The translations under genes were made by a program, and so were the position numbers. This document shows, piece by piece, positions 30,876-41,537 of a stretch of 64,000 nt of DNA (the stretch's first letter is position 1; the number at the start of each line of letters is the position of its first letter). Source of the stretch: Rhizaria sp. SCN 62-66 (Eukaryota; Rhizaria, unplaced); NCBI GenBank assembly GCA_001724265.1, contig MEDY01000044.1, positions 62,001 to 126,000 of the forward strand, in the 5' to 3' direction. The notes below the pieces were generated by a model, which had not been told where the DNA came from, searched no databases, and saw nothing but the letters and a program-made list of their open reading frames with translations.

Positions 30876-32086
30876 TCAACTGAGGTCAACAACACCAGTT
30901 GCATGCGCACTCCGCCTGATCTCACCGTCCATGCCCATGCTGTTCTCATAGCCCCCGCCGCTGACGGAGTGACCGTGGGCCGAGTGACCGTGAGCAGCAC
31001 CGCCTCTGAGCAGGGGGTGGGTGGCCTCTGCGTCGGGGCTAACGGCGCCGACGCCGACGCCGCTGTTGTTGCTGTTAGCGCCGATCATACTCTCGTCGTC
31101 GCCATCGCCGTCCGCGTCGTCGGCGTCCGTGGTTGGGGAGGGGACAGACCTGTAGGAGACAACAAAATGAAGTATAAAACAACAAAGACAGAAATTTGAG
31201 GCCAAAACTAAGAGTATAGTTTGAAATATAAGAGAAACATATTATATTTCAAATTCAAACAATGGTAGTGATGAAGCAAGCGTACCTCTTGGCCGCGGCG
31301 GCGGTGGGGGGCGCGACCCGGAAGGACATGGGGATGTCGGTGAAGCCCGCGGCGTCCTGCAGCGCGGGCGGAAACGACGACGGCAGCCGCGCCTGCGCCG
31401 CGAAGCCCGTGGACGCGATCGCCGTGGAGGAAGAGGCTGCACCGCCGACCGAGGCGCCGTTGGCGTTGGCGGAGTGAGGGCGGAGGGGCGCGAAGCTGAC
31501 GCCGCCGTGCAGGGTCGCGTGGGCCACGATGAGAATGGCTGAAATAAGGAACACGGCAAGCAGCGTCGCGGCAAAGGCGAGCAGCGCGACGGTGGCGAGC
31601 GCGGCGAACGCCAGGCCCTTGCGCGGGCCCTTGAGCTTGAAGTCGGACGTGATGGTGATGGTGTCGTACTTGAAGAAGACGACGTACCCGACCGCGGCGA
31701 GAATCAGAACAACAAGCAGCAGGTGTGGCTTAAAGACGAGCGTGTATGCAAGCGTGATGGCGCCGACCATAGCGTAGTTGGAGAGGAAGTAGCGCGTGTT
31801 GAGGTCCATGCGCGTGCTCGCCTGCTGGATGCTGTCGGGCACAGAGAAGTACAGCGGCGTCGCAAACTCCACCAGCGGACGCATTGTCGTCAGCCAGTTG
31901 CGCGCCATCGCACTCTAAGCAAAATGACATGTACAGAATCGAGGATGTTGCTCGCATGAGATGCGGTTTGCAGACACTGGACGCGCAGGAAGAGAGGAGA
32001 ATCAAGTCTGAAACGCTGACGTGGCTGGGCTGACGTACCTGGTAGTGCTTCTGCGCAATCTTGAGCGCTTGTTCAACTTGAGACAT
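30876..32086 (-). CDS. PRA1/Yip3-family prenylated Rab acceptor
   Basis: Three exons: 32086-32039, 31914-31286 and 31149-30876, with donors GTACGT and GTACGC. The protein has 316 residues and ends in TGA. The core matches PRA1: an amphipathic N-terminus with RPLVEFATPLYFSVP, the region YFLSNYAMVGAITLAYTLVF, then two long hydrophobic hairpins (about residues 65-105 and 120-165) separated by a charged loop (KLKGPRKGL). PRA1 proteins sit in ER/Golgi membranes and help deliver or recycle prenylated Rab GTPases. The usual length is about 150-190 residues. This one has a C-terminal extension of about 130 residues, rich in Ala/Ser, then Asp/Gly, then GHSAHGHS repeats, mostly in the last exon. It is head-to-head with the next gene. 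Confidence 0.87.
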
Positions 32087-32565
32087 TTTGTTGAAAAGAA
32101 ACTAATCCGATCTACTAGAATCTCGCGTTTTTAATGTGTGTGACGATCAGAAACGGGTAATCAAAGTCGATCATATCTCGATGTCGAAGCTCTCGGCCGA
32201 GGACTGTGGGCCACGGTCGCGCTCGCTCGATCACCATCAGATTTAAACTTTGCAGGAGGAGTACGCACACCGTCTGCCGCCAGCAGCGCATACGGGCTCG
32301 ATTTTTGACAACACCGCGTATAGATCTACATGTTCCGTGTTTAATGTTACTACCAAGCGCGATCCCGTCCCGCTGCGCACACTCCCGCAAAGCTTTCTTC
32401 GCACCTAACCACGAGAGTAACCACAATCACTTCGCCGTAGGATTTCGAGTCGATTCAGGAATCTGAAGCAATATAACAACGACCACACGATACTCACGCT
32501 TAACTGCCTTTGATTTCTGCCACTTTTGTATCAATCCTTCTCAGACCCGAGCTTTAGCGGACGTG
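32087..32565. promoter_or_regulatory. Divergent promoter region, PRA1 / Ala-rich protein genes
   Basis: A 479-bp spacer between two head-to-head genes. A CTTCTCAG acceptor-like site lies about 22 bases upstream of the plus-strand ATG. No other specific element is recognised. Confidence 0.35.
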
Positions 32566-34851
32566 ATGAGCGCCCCTCGCTTGAACAAGCTCAAACTGCT
32601 TCAGAAGCTCTCCAAGGGCGATGTCGTGATCGAGAACCCGCAGAGCGACGCCGCGGCCAACGCGCAGCCGCAGGTGTTCAAGATGGTGCGCCACATTGAC
32701 ATCCCGGCCGTGGAGACAAAGCCCGCGCCCGTGCCGGTGCCCGTGCTGGCGACCACGCCCGCCATCGCGCCCTCGACCGCCGCCGCAAAGACGGTCCCGA
32801 TGAAGCCCGCGACGGCCGTGGCGCCCGCCAAGGTCGCCACCGCCGTCCCCGCGCCCGCGCCCGTCGAGCACGTGCCCGTCAAGCCCGCTGCGAAGCCCTC
32901 CGCGAAGCCCGCCGCTGCCGCTGCTCCTGTTGCTCCTGCTCCTGCTCCTGCTCCGACGGCTGCTGCGACGGCGACGGCGACGGCGACGGCGACCAAGACG
33001 GACGCTGCTGCTAACAACAACAACAAGCAGGCTCCCGCTGCTAAGCCTGCTGCTGCTGAGAAACCCACAGCGGCTGCTAAGCCTGCCGCTACTGAGAAGC
33101 CTGCAGCTAAGCCTGCTGTTGCGCCTGCGCCTGCACCTGCGCCTGCCGCTGCTAAGCCCACTGCCGCAGCTGCTGTTGCGAATGCTTCTGCTGCCACCGC
33201 TGCGAAGGCATCCGCTGCCAACGATTTCCCCAACAAGCCACGCAACAACAACAACAACACACACAACACACAGAACACACAGGCGGCGGCGAAACACCAG
33301 AAGCACGCTCACGCCAAGGGCTCCACCGCGGGAGCCAATGGTGCCCCCGGTGGCAAGGGAGCTAAGGGGGCCGCCGAGTGGGAGCCTGCGTCGTACGTGG
33401 AATACTACGACGAGGAGCCCGAGCAGGACAAGGACACGTGGCTGCGTGTTACCCACAATGGCGGCAAGACGACCACGCGCGAGGTGCCCGCACCCCGCGG
33501 CCTCAACAAGGTTCACAGCAACAACAAGCACGGTAACAGTAGCAACAAGGATCACAGTGGGAGTAAGGACAATAAGCACAACAACAACAGCAGCACCAAG
33601 CCCGCCGCTGCTGCTGCTAAGAGCTACACGACCACACAGAAGACTGCGGCTGCGGCCCCCAAGCAGCACATCCCCGCCCCGGCCCCTCTGGCCGACACCG
33701 CAGATGCTGAGGCCGAGGCTGAGGCTGTGAAGCCCGTGGCCGGCCCGCCCCGTGCGCTCTACTCCTCAGTCATCCCTCGCGACGTCCCCGTCGCCGCTGC
33801 TGCCCTTGCTGCCGCCCCCGCCGCTGCTAAGGGGAAGCCCCCTGCCGCCGCCACCGCTGCCGCAAAGGACAAGGTTAAGCCCGAGACCACTGGGACTGCT
33901 GAGACTGAGACTGCTGCTGCCCCCGCCGTCCCTCTGCCGGTGGGCCCGCTCGGCGCGCGCGCGTCGGCGCTCAGCGCGCTGCTGTCGGCGCCCGCCTCGG
34001 AGCGCCAGCAGAGTTTCGCCGAGCTGGTGAGCCTGAACCAGGCGCAGGCGGCGGCTGCTCTGTCGGCCGCCGCGGCCGACACGCTCGAGGGCGAGGTGGA
34101 CGAGTTTGAGGGCGCACTGGGTCCCGCGGCCTTTGCGGCGCTCTCGCAGCAGGTGCCCGAGGCCGCGCTCGACGCCGAGACGCGCCGCCGGGCCGCGGCC
34201 GCCGTTGTCCGCATCGCGCACGAGGGCGGCGGCGCGCTGCCCGGCACGCACGGCCGCGTGTTCCTTGCCGCCGCGCTCTCGGGCGCCGCTGTGCGCGCCG
34301 CGCGTGACGTCACGCGCGCGCAGCGGCTGCAGGAGCTGGCCGAGGAGCGCCAGGCCGCTGCCGAGGCCGCCGCGCGCGCCGCCGCCGCCCGCGCGCGCGG
34401 TGACAGCGCCCGCGAGCAACAGAGCGCGGCCGAGGCCGAGGCCATGATGCGGCGCTCCGAGGCGCTGGCGCTGGCGTTGGCGGCGGCGGACGCGGATGGG
34501 TCGGACGTGGCGGACATCGAGGACGACGAGGAGGCGTGGGCCGAGCAGGGCCGGCCGCTGGCGCTGGCCAAGTCGGCCGAGTTCCAGGAGAAGCGGGCCT
34601 TCCTGGCGCGGCGCGACGCCGTCCGTGCGCTCAAGCGCGCGCGTGAGACCGGGGAGCCCGTGGCGCCGATCATTGAGCGGTACGCCGTGGTGCTGGGGCT
34701 GCAGTCTGCGGACCAGCGCAAGGCCGACGAGCTGGCCGCTGAGGCCAAGCGGCTCGACGCCGTGGAGCGCAGCCAGAAGGCGCAGCTCGCGGCCAAGATG
34801 GCCACCAACGCCTACGCCGCGCTCATGGACGATGACGCGGCGCAGAACTAA
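32566..34851 (+). CDS. Ala-rich hypothetical protein with C-terminal coiled coil
   Basis: Single-exon frame of 761 residues ending in TAA; the first ATG is at 32566. The N-terminus (LNKLKLLQKLSKGDVVIEN, then FKMVRHIDIP) looks ordered. A Lys/Ala/Pro repeat region (residues ~45-225) resembles linker-histone-like or bacterial low-complexity tails. A short conserved-looking block near residue 270 has acidic and aromatic residues (YVEYYDEEPEQDKDTWLRV). The C-terminal third is Ala/Glu/Arg-rich and predicted helical, with a likely coiled coil at residues ~585-630 and ~680-745. I do not recognise the family. Compartment is not evident: there is no signal peptide and no membrane segment. Confidence 0.8.
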   Translation: MSAPRLNKLKLLQKLSKGDVVIENPQSDAAANAQPQVFKMVRHIDIPAVETKPAPVPVPVLATTPAIAPSTAAAKTVPMKPATAVAPAKVATAVPAPAPVEHVPVKPAAKPSAKPAAAAAPVAPAPAPAPTAAATATATATATKTDAAANNNNKQAPAAKPAAAEKPTAAAKPAATEKPAAKPAVAPAPAPAPAAAKPTAAAAVANASAATAAKASAANDFPNKPRNNNNNTHNTQNTQAAAKHQKHAHAKGSTAGANGAPGGKGAKGAAEWEPASYVEYYDEEPEQDKDTWLRVTHNGGKTTTREVPAPRGLNKVHSNNKHGNSSNKDHSGSKDNKHNNNSSTKPAAAAAKSYTTTQKTAAAAPKQHIPAPAPLADTADAEAEAEAVKPVAGPPRALYSSVIPRDVPVAAAALAAAPAAAKGKPPAAATAAAKDKVKPETTGTAETETAAAPAVPLPVGPLGARASALSALLSAPASERQQSFAELVSLNQAQAAAALSAAAADTLEGEVDEFEGALGPAAFAALSQQVPEAALDAETRRRAAAAVVRIAHEGGGALPGTHGRVFLAAALSGAAVRAARDVTRAQRLQELAEERQAAAEAAARAAAARARGDSAREQQSAAEAEAMMRRSEALALALAAADADGSDVADIEDDEEAWAEQGRPLALAKSAEFQEKRAFLARRDAVRALKRARETGEPVAPIIERYAVVLGLQSADQRKADELAAEAKRLDAVERSQKAQLAAKMATNAYAALMDDDAAQN

Positions 34852-35402
34852 GCGCAGGTCGCTGTGCCAGGCGAGTGCGAGTGCGAGCGCTCGTGCGAAG
34901 CTAAGTTAAGTTGCTGTTGCTATGTAGTCATTTTTTTTTCCCTTTCTTGTTGATGTTCGTTTGTTCTGTAAGTTTTGTTGTACATATAGGTTTTAGATGT
35001 GTTTGAGTGCAGCAGAGATGCTGCGAAGTATACAAAATCGTAAAATTCTATGACGCTAGTCTCAGCTAGGGGAGTATATCACGCTGAAATATGAAGATAT
35101 GGCGAATCGTGAGATGTTGGACGCTTGACTAGTGACCGGTCATAGCGGAGATTTTGGTCGAACTTTTTACCGCAATCTCATCGTCAACATAATCTTATGT
35201 TGCATTAAAGCGTTTAAAGTTGAATTTCTCTTTATTTCTTGAAATTTCGCAACAAAATTATTACACTGGCTTCTGAAAACACAAGAACTGTTTCCCGCTT
35301 CCAAGGTCAAATCTCACCTAGATTATTTTCCTCGTTCTTCGACTGTTTGTCTGCCCAGACTTCTTGTCGACTTGAATCATGGACCTGTAGACGTGCGCCA
35401 TT
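34852..35402. promoter_or_regulatory. Intergenic region between two plus-strand genes
   Basis: AT-rich 0.55 kb containing the 3' UTR of the Ala-rich gene and the promoter/5' UTR of the next gene. A CTGTAG acceptor-like site lies about 13 bases upstream of the next ATG. Nothing else is supported. Confidence 0.35.
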
Positions 35403-38252
35403 ATGCCTAGATATGTGGTCAACAATTACATGGCCGCCCACTTCGCCCTTCAAAATGTCATCTCGAAATCCATCTCGCTCTCTCCTTGTATGGGGACGCT
35501 CGTGGCACTCGCAGAGAACTTACGCAACATCCTTCCGGCCTGGTCACCACACGATCTTCCTTCGCTTTTTGACACCATTCAAGACCGAGGCTTGCTTGAG
35601 TTTCTCTCAATGCTGTTTGATATCACCGCTGATAGCAGCAGCGACATCGTTGACGAGCGCCGTAAGCTTGTCTTCGGTATCTTCAGGAATCTCGCCCAAA
35701 CTCTCTATACACACGCCGCCAGTCGTGCAGTTCTCATGAACCGCAACACCGTTGGGCGGTTTTTCACTGCTACTTTGGTGGGAGGTAGCACAGCAGGAAC
35801 CTTGAAAACACTGGGTGCACTTCTCAGCTTCAGCGCTACAGTCTCGATTCCGCTCTCTGCGATGGCCTCAACACTCAGGTTCCTCTCAGTGACCCTACAA
35901 AATGATATCCTGCCCGTGCTGCTCACGGTCAAGGACCGGAGCGATCTTGAAGTGATGAAGGGTGAGTGGGCTTGGGCGTTTACTGGATTCTTGACTGCAT
36001 GTGATGCTGTTGCCAAGTTCTACAACTGGCCTCCGCCTCTGCCGCCCTTCAGTGCGGGAGCGGACATCATTGCTCCTCTACAGAGCGTCCTGTCGGACTT
36101 TCCGTCAACGACGGCGAAACATCATATTCAGATGCGCAAATTTGCACTTAAGGCGCTTTCGCGCATTCTGGCCTGTACTAGTGATATTGACAGCAACAGC
36201 AGCTTATGCAACAACGACGGCAACGACGGCCGCAGCGACAGCCATCATATGAGTGACACCCACCTGCGCAATGCTGCCGCCCAAGCACTTGTACTTAGCC
36301 CTGAGCTATCCAACTTGACAATGCTTATTCATGCCGAAAGTGATTTTGATCAAGTCCACCTTTTCCGTCTCTTGGCACGCTGCTTCGCTGTTCTCAACGA
36401 CGATGAAGTCTTGCGTGTGTTCACCGAAAATGACTTTAAGTATCTATCTGGACAGATCATGAACATTGAGGCGGTATGTGATGCTCTTCGCATGCCTCTG
36501 TTAAAAGTGACTGCGCGCTTGCTGGAAGCACGTCACGCTGGTACCATCACGCTTCTCCGTAAAGCTCCTTTAAAGTGGATGAGTCCTCTCTTCAACTTGC
36601 TCTTTCTCTACCGTGCCAATTCGCTCGATCCTGTATTTCATGGTGCGGCATCCAGCTTTGCGTATCTGTTCGACGCACTGCTCGCCAGCGCTGCGCCTGT
36701 CGACCTTGTGTCCACTGCGCTGCGGCTGAACGAGGCCGGCGCGGTCCGGTTCTGCACGCGCACGCTGATGACGGCCGCGCTCTGGGGCGACGGGCGGGGC
36801 GACAAGTACAACTACACAACCGGCATCATCGCTCATCCCAACGTCGCTGGTGCGCTTGGTGCTGGTGGAGGCGGCAGCGACGGTGAAAGTCGCATCAACG
36901 AGTGTCCCGCGCTGGGTGGTCTCGCAGTCAGCGGCACCACGGTAGCGAGGCTACTTCGTGTCTTGCGCGGCATTATTGTTGCCTACGACAATCTGCCCGG
37001 TGCCGAACCTATCAGCCGTTTAGCTGATGGAACTCCGCAGCCTAACAGCTCTGTGGCCGACTTCAGCATGTATCGCGGCCTGCAAACCCTCGAACTGCTG
37101 CGCTTTGCCGACTGCATGCGCGAAGACGGCCCCGCACTCTCCGAGCTCAAGCTTTTGCGCGCGCTGCTTGAGCGCATGTCCGTGCTTCAGCCTCCAACGA
37201 AGGTGGAAACAGACGATGATATCGCGGGGTTTATGCAAGCCGCTATTGATGCGCGTACGTTTGCGCGGTCGTTTGATGGCAAGGGTGGTTGGCCGGCTGC
37301 ATTCGACTTGCACATCGCATGCACTCTGGAAGAGAGCGGCTACCCGCGGCGTCTCAAGACCAGCCCTAAGTCCACAAACTTCGAGCCTGTGGCTGCACCG
37401 GTGCGTGGCGACAGCGGCGCTCCATCTGCAGCTGCCTTGGCGCTGCTGCAGATGAAGGCGCGCGAGCTTCTACGCATGGTGAATGACTTAATCTTTCGAG
37501 TTGCCGTAAAGCCCTTGGAAAACGTGGCCATGATCGCAAGTTTTGGCCTGCCGTCGACGCAAGGCGTGCCGCAAAAGGAGACTTTCAGGTTGGTCATTGA
37601 GCTGAACGACTGCACGCTGCCGACCCACGCGGCGCATTTTCGCGCCGCAGCGAAGATTGGTGCTTTAGGCCAACGCCTCCATCGTTGCTTCACGCTGTGC
37701 CCATCATCATTGTCACCGCCGGCAACGCTGCCTTACGTGACACTGTACAACAACTTGAGCAACTGTTACTGTGTCACGTCACCGATTTCACTGCCCAGTA
37801 CCGACATCGTCTATGGCGAGTACACTGCGCCCGCAACGGCGGCGGATGGCTCTGATGCGGCGACGTATGCGGCGGGCACTGTGCTGTACTATCCTCGCTC
37901 AATGGTTGCGCCCGTCGATAGCCCTGTCACAAAGAGCAGCGATACCCCGTGGTTCATTGTCATCAAGCCATGCGACAACGCGCGTCTCCGTGGAGCGGTG
38001 CCCGTGGGGCGCGTGGTGGTCTGCAGTGCAGGCGTGGACAAAGTTGATGTTGGGGAGCAGCTCTTTGACGCAGAGTCGAATCTCTTTTTCCAGCGGCTTT
38101 GTGGTGGCGACACCAACGTTGGTATCAACGGATGCGGTGTGAACGCGTATCTCCAAACTGAGGAAGCGTATAATTTGACATGCCGGAAGCTGCCAAGCAA
38201 AGATCCTCCGAGCAAGACAAGCTATTCCGGGTTTCAGCTTTCAAAAAGGTAA
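35403..38252 (+). CDS. Hypothetical helical-repeat protein
   Basis: Single-exon frame of 949 residues from ATG 35403 to TAA 38250-38252. Unlike its neighbours it has little low-complexity sequence apart from an Asn/Asp/Ser patch near residue 265, and its composition is that of a globular protein. The first ~600 residues are Leu-rich with regular amphipathic helices (for example LVFGIFRNLAQTLYTH, VHLFRLLARCFAVLND), suggesting an armadillo/HEAT-type solenoid. The last ~250 residues look mixed or beta-rich (TFRLVIELNDCTL, VLYYPRSMV, WFIVIKPCDNARL) and could be a separate domain. There is no signal peptide or membrane segment. I cannot name a family. Confidence 0.85.
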   Translation: MPRYVVNNYMAAHFALQNVISKSISLSPCMGTLVALAENLRNILPAWSPHDLPSLFDTIQDRGLLEFLSMLFDITADSSSDIVDERRKLVFGIFRNLAQTLYTHAASRAVLMNRNTVGRFFTATLVGGSTAGTLKTLGALLSFSATVSIPLSAMASTLRFLSVTLQNDILPVLLTVKDRSDLEVMKGEWAWAFTGFLTACDAVAKFYNWPPPLPPFSAGADIIAPLQSVLSDFPSTTAKHHIQMRKFALKALSRILACTSDIDSNSSLCNNDGNDGRSDSHHMSDTHLRNAAAQALVLSPELSNLTMLIHAESDFDQVHLFRLLARCFAVLNDDEVLRVFTENDFKYLSGQIMNIEAVCDALRMPLLKVTARLLEARHAGTITLLRKAPLKWMSPLFNLLFLYRANSLDPVFHGAASSFAYLFDALLASAAPVDLVSTALRLNEAGAVRFCTRTLMTAALWGDGRGDKYNYTTGIIAHPNVAGALGAGGGGSDGESRINECPALGGLAVSGTTVARLLRVLRGIIVAYDNLPGAEPISRLADGTPQPNSSVADFSMYRGLQTLELLRFADCMREDGPALSELKLLRALLERMSVLQPPTKVETDDDIAGFMQAAIDARTFARSFDGKGGWPAAFDLHIACTLEESGYPRRLKTSPKSTNFEPVAAPVRGDSGAPSAAALALLQMKARELLRMVNDLIFRVAVKPLENVAMIASFGLPSTQGVPQKETFRLVIELNDCTLPTHAAHFRAAAKIGALGQRLHRCFTLCPSSLSPPATLPYVTLYNNLSNCYCVTSPISLPSTDIVYGEYTAPATAADGSDAATYAAGTVLYYPRSMVAPVDSPVTKSSDTPWFIVIKPCDNARLRGAVPVGRVVVCSAGVDKVDVGEQLFDAESNLFFQRLCGGDTNVGINGCGVNAYLQTEEAYNLTCRKLPSKDPPSKTSYSGFQLSKR

Positions 38253-38396
38253 TTGAATGCCTGAAAATGACGAACAACAGGCTAAAACCATCACTTTTTT
38301 ATTGTATGAATTTGACCAACCAAATTTGATTTGCTCGATATGCTTATTGTGCATAATACAATATTATTTATTACTTAAAAGATACAAAAATCCATT

Positions 38397-41300
38397 TCAC
38401 AACATTTTAGAAAGCTCGTGTAGCCGCGCGAGACTGTCCGGCAATGCGCATAGCCCGTCAGGCAGCCGCCCCCCGTTAACAACACGATTCGCACTCCTTT
38501 TCTTTCTCGAATCACCTTCCTTCGCATTTTCAACCGTTTTTCCGTCACTGTTTTCATTGTTAATCAGACTTGACTGCTCGAGCGCTGCAGCAACCTGCGT
38601 CAACGCGTCTTTATCATCATCATCGCCCACAATGGCCGCCACGCGTCGAATCGCGGCAACTGTCTCCCGGTGGGTCCGCACTTCCGCTGCGCGCTTGATT
38701 TGGATTTCACGACAGTCACATGGCGGGGCGCTAAATAGCCCCCAGCTCGCAATGGCGCTGGCGTGCTTGTCATCGTCTGACAGCGCGGGCAGCAACGTGT
38801 GCGCGAGCCGGCGAACAACAAACTGCAACATGCGGCAAATACAGATTGGATAGACAGTTTGGGTTGATGATTGTGCTAATGACATCAAGGACGGCAAACG
38901 TAGCTGTGTCTTGGACTGGGATTGCTCAGATAGCGACCGCGCGCGAGCGTCAACATCTGCGCGTTGTTGCTGCTTAAAGGTGGCCAAGGCATGACGTGCA
39001 TCTCCTTCACTGTCGCCACTGTTAATCTTGTTTCTGTTATCGATGAGTTGAGTTCCTTGACGCAGCGGTGTTGGCGCCTCACCCAGAGTGATTGAGTGGC
39101 AGACGCGCATCCGCGTTTGCTGAATCAGCCACTCCCGAAGTGTAAACCGCGCATATGATGGCAGCGACATGAACAAGTGCGCGTAACAAAAACCGCGCGC
39201 GACTGCGTAGCAGCTTGCAGCCTGCAAAGAACGCAGGCGGTGTTCCTTCAGGTACGCCGCCACAAGCTCGAACACAAGTGAGACCGCAAAAGCCTGCAAC
39301 GGTGGGCCCTTGCAGCCCACGACTGTGAGCGTGCCCAGTAAGGCGTCGAGCAAGCGATGTTGCGGTGTGAGACGGGATGGGTCGCCACGGAGAGAAAGCA
39401 AGAAAGAGTTACTATGAGCGCCATTACTTGGACCTGAGTGACCGCTTTTAACGTCGATGTCGCTCGAATTAGCGTTTGCACTTGGGCGAGGAAAAAAGCC
39501 ACACATGCAGTTCTTGGCGCGTAAAACGCGCTTCTCCCGGCGAGACTCAGCTGATCCTTGATTAACTGTTGAATCATGACTGTCGTACACAGATTTTTTG
39601 TTAATTGGAGCCGCTGGCGCACGTGCATTAACTGAGGGAAAGCAATTCTTCTGTTCATCTTCGTCGTCAACAACTGTTGCAGCACAAATGCTGCTCTCAG
39701 CACTAGCATGGGGCGTTGCTGGTGTCACTGTAACTTGAACACTCGCACTGCTCAGAACAGACGCTGTGGCACTGCGCACAGTTTTGATTGGACTGACCCG
39801 TAATTGGCTCGTGTTAGTGCTAGTGGTATTTGTGTTTGTGCTTGGTTGCAATGTTGTTGTAGCTAAAGAAGTTGAAGGAAGGATGCAATGATTCTCGCAA
39901 TATGTATCCTCTGCTTCGTACACAAACCTGTATATTGACCGCCACGAAGCAAGTGCGGTGACATACCAACCTGCTGACTGAGGGGAGGGCAAAGGCGCAT
40001 ACACAGTTGCAAAGTCATCAGGCTCGCTAGCAACATCCTCTGGTAGTTGACTGACACCATCAGCAGTTGAAGAAGTCACAATAGTGTTGCTCTTATCACT
40101 GTGGCAGCCGTGACGTTGATCAGTGTCACTTGGGGAAAAACAATTATTTTTTGTCGAAAGTGACGTCGAGTGGGTGTTTTTAGGTGTTGGGATATGATTG
40201 ATCGACCGGACGCCTGTTGTTGTCGCGGCAATAAGGCGCATGCGAGACGCCGCCGTCACAAGTGACGGGTATCTCTGACAAAAGAACTTATACCTAAGAC
40301 ATGGATAAATAAAAATATCGTTGGTTTAAAGCTAAATATAAGGTGTTTTTTTTGTTTCTCTGAAATATGAATGAACTCTAGTGTTTAAATTGTTATTTGA
40401 GTCGTACCATAGGACTTCACTGAACTTTGTGTCACCTCGTAACGCCGCGACAGCTGGATCACGCGAATCACAGTCATTACCTCCACTTGATCTTGTATCA
40501 TTTTGAGTGCCTACGTTTGTGTTTGTGTTGTTGAAGGGAGAGTCGAGACTTCCATGCAATTCAGTAAAAATACCACTAGCATGCAACAAGTGAGGGGAGT
40601 TGTGACTGTTCACGGTCACTGCGCGCTGATTACGCTCAGCTGCGCGACTACTGCTTGCAACAGCTTCTTGCTGAAAGGCATTGTGGTTAAAGCTTTTTGA
40701 GTTATTGCCTGCTTGGTTTTGGAAAGCAGCATTAGGGCCGTAAACGCGATCAGCCCAGTAGTCGATGTCTGAAGTCAACCCTGACGGCGCGGATGTGAGA
40801 CCGCCTGCCTGCTCACTTGCAGCAAAGCCACTAACAACATGCGTTGAAGCGTTTGTAACGCGTTCTGCAATTTCACTCTTCCATCCGGCTTCAAGCTCGT
40901 GTTCAGAAGCAGGGGTGCTCTTCACAGTGTCTGTGTTGATGCTAGCGAGGGTGGTTCGAGTCGTCGTGTTGTACGAAGAAGAAAGTCGGATCATTCGTTC
41001 AACTCCTCCATTCACAGCTCTGCTGTTCGAATTTGTCCCGGCTGCAGCCAGCGATGTCGCATTATTGATAATGCTACTTGCGCTCTGCCCAGCGTGAGGG
41101 ACGCTACTGGACTTGTTAAAAGTGCTACTCGCGCCAGATCTCATGCCGCACACTGCAAGTACCTTGGCCTCGACCTCAGTCGCAGTCAGCATGCGCGGGT
41201 GCGGCATTGTGTCGTAGAAGTTGTTCTCTGAAAGACGAAAGAACCGCGGCGCAGGCGGCGGGGCAAAGCGGCGCGAGACGAGCTCGAGCGTAACCAGGTC

Positions 41301-41537
41301 ACGCCACTCCAAGTAAGACGAGACGATCTGAAAGCAGCCACGGAGTGAGCCGTGGATAAGCGCGTACAGCAAGCAGCGGGGAGGAGGGCTTGAGGCATCT
41401 GTAGTAGCCGCATTGGCAGAGGACGAAAATGTTGGTGGCATTGCTGTCGAGTGAGTGCGCCCAGGAGAAAGAGCGACCTTGGTGTTGCTGGTGGGGACTA
41501 TGGGAGCGACAGATGATGCCGGGAGCGCGGACACCAT
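38397..41537 (-). CDS. F-box-like protein with long insert
   Basis: Two exons: 41537-40408 and 40293-38397, joined across a 114-bp intron (donor GTACGA, acceptor CTTAG). The product has 1,008 residues ending in TGA. Residues ~55-90 resemble the first helices of an F-box (GCFQIVSSYLEWRDLVTLELVSRRF). The usual closing segment (SEVLWYKFFCQRYPSLV) appears only near residues 370-388, formed across the intron. About 280 Ser/Asn/Thr-rich residues lie between. F-box proteins recruit substrates to SCF ubiquitin ligases through Skp1. The rest contains a helical region (LLDALLGTLTVVGCKGPPLQAF, split by me as motif only; AVSLVFELVAAYL; FCYAHLFMSLPSYARF) that I cannot name, flanked by low complexity. Confidence is good for the gene model, moderate for the F-box. 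Confidence 0.6.
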
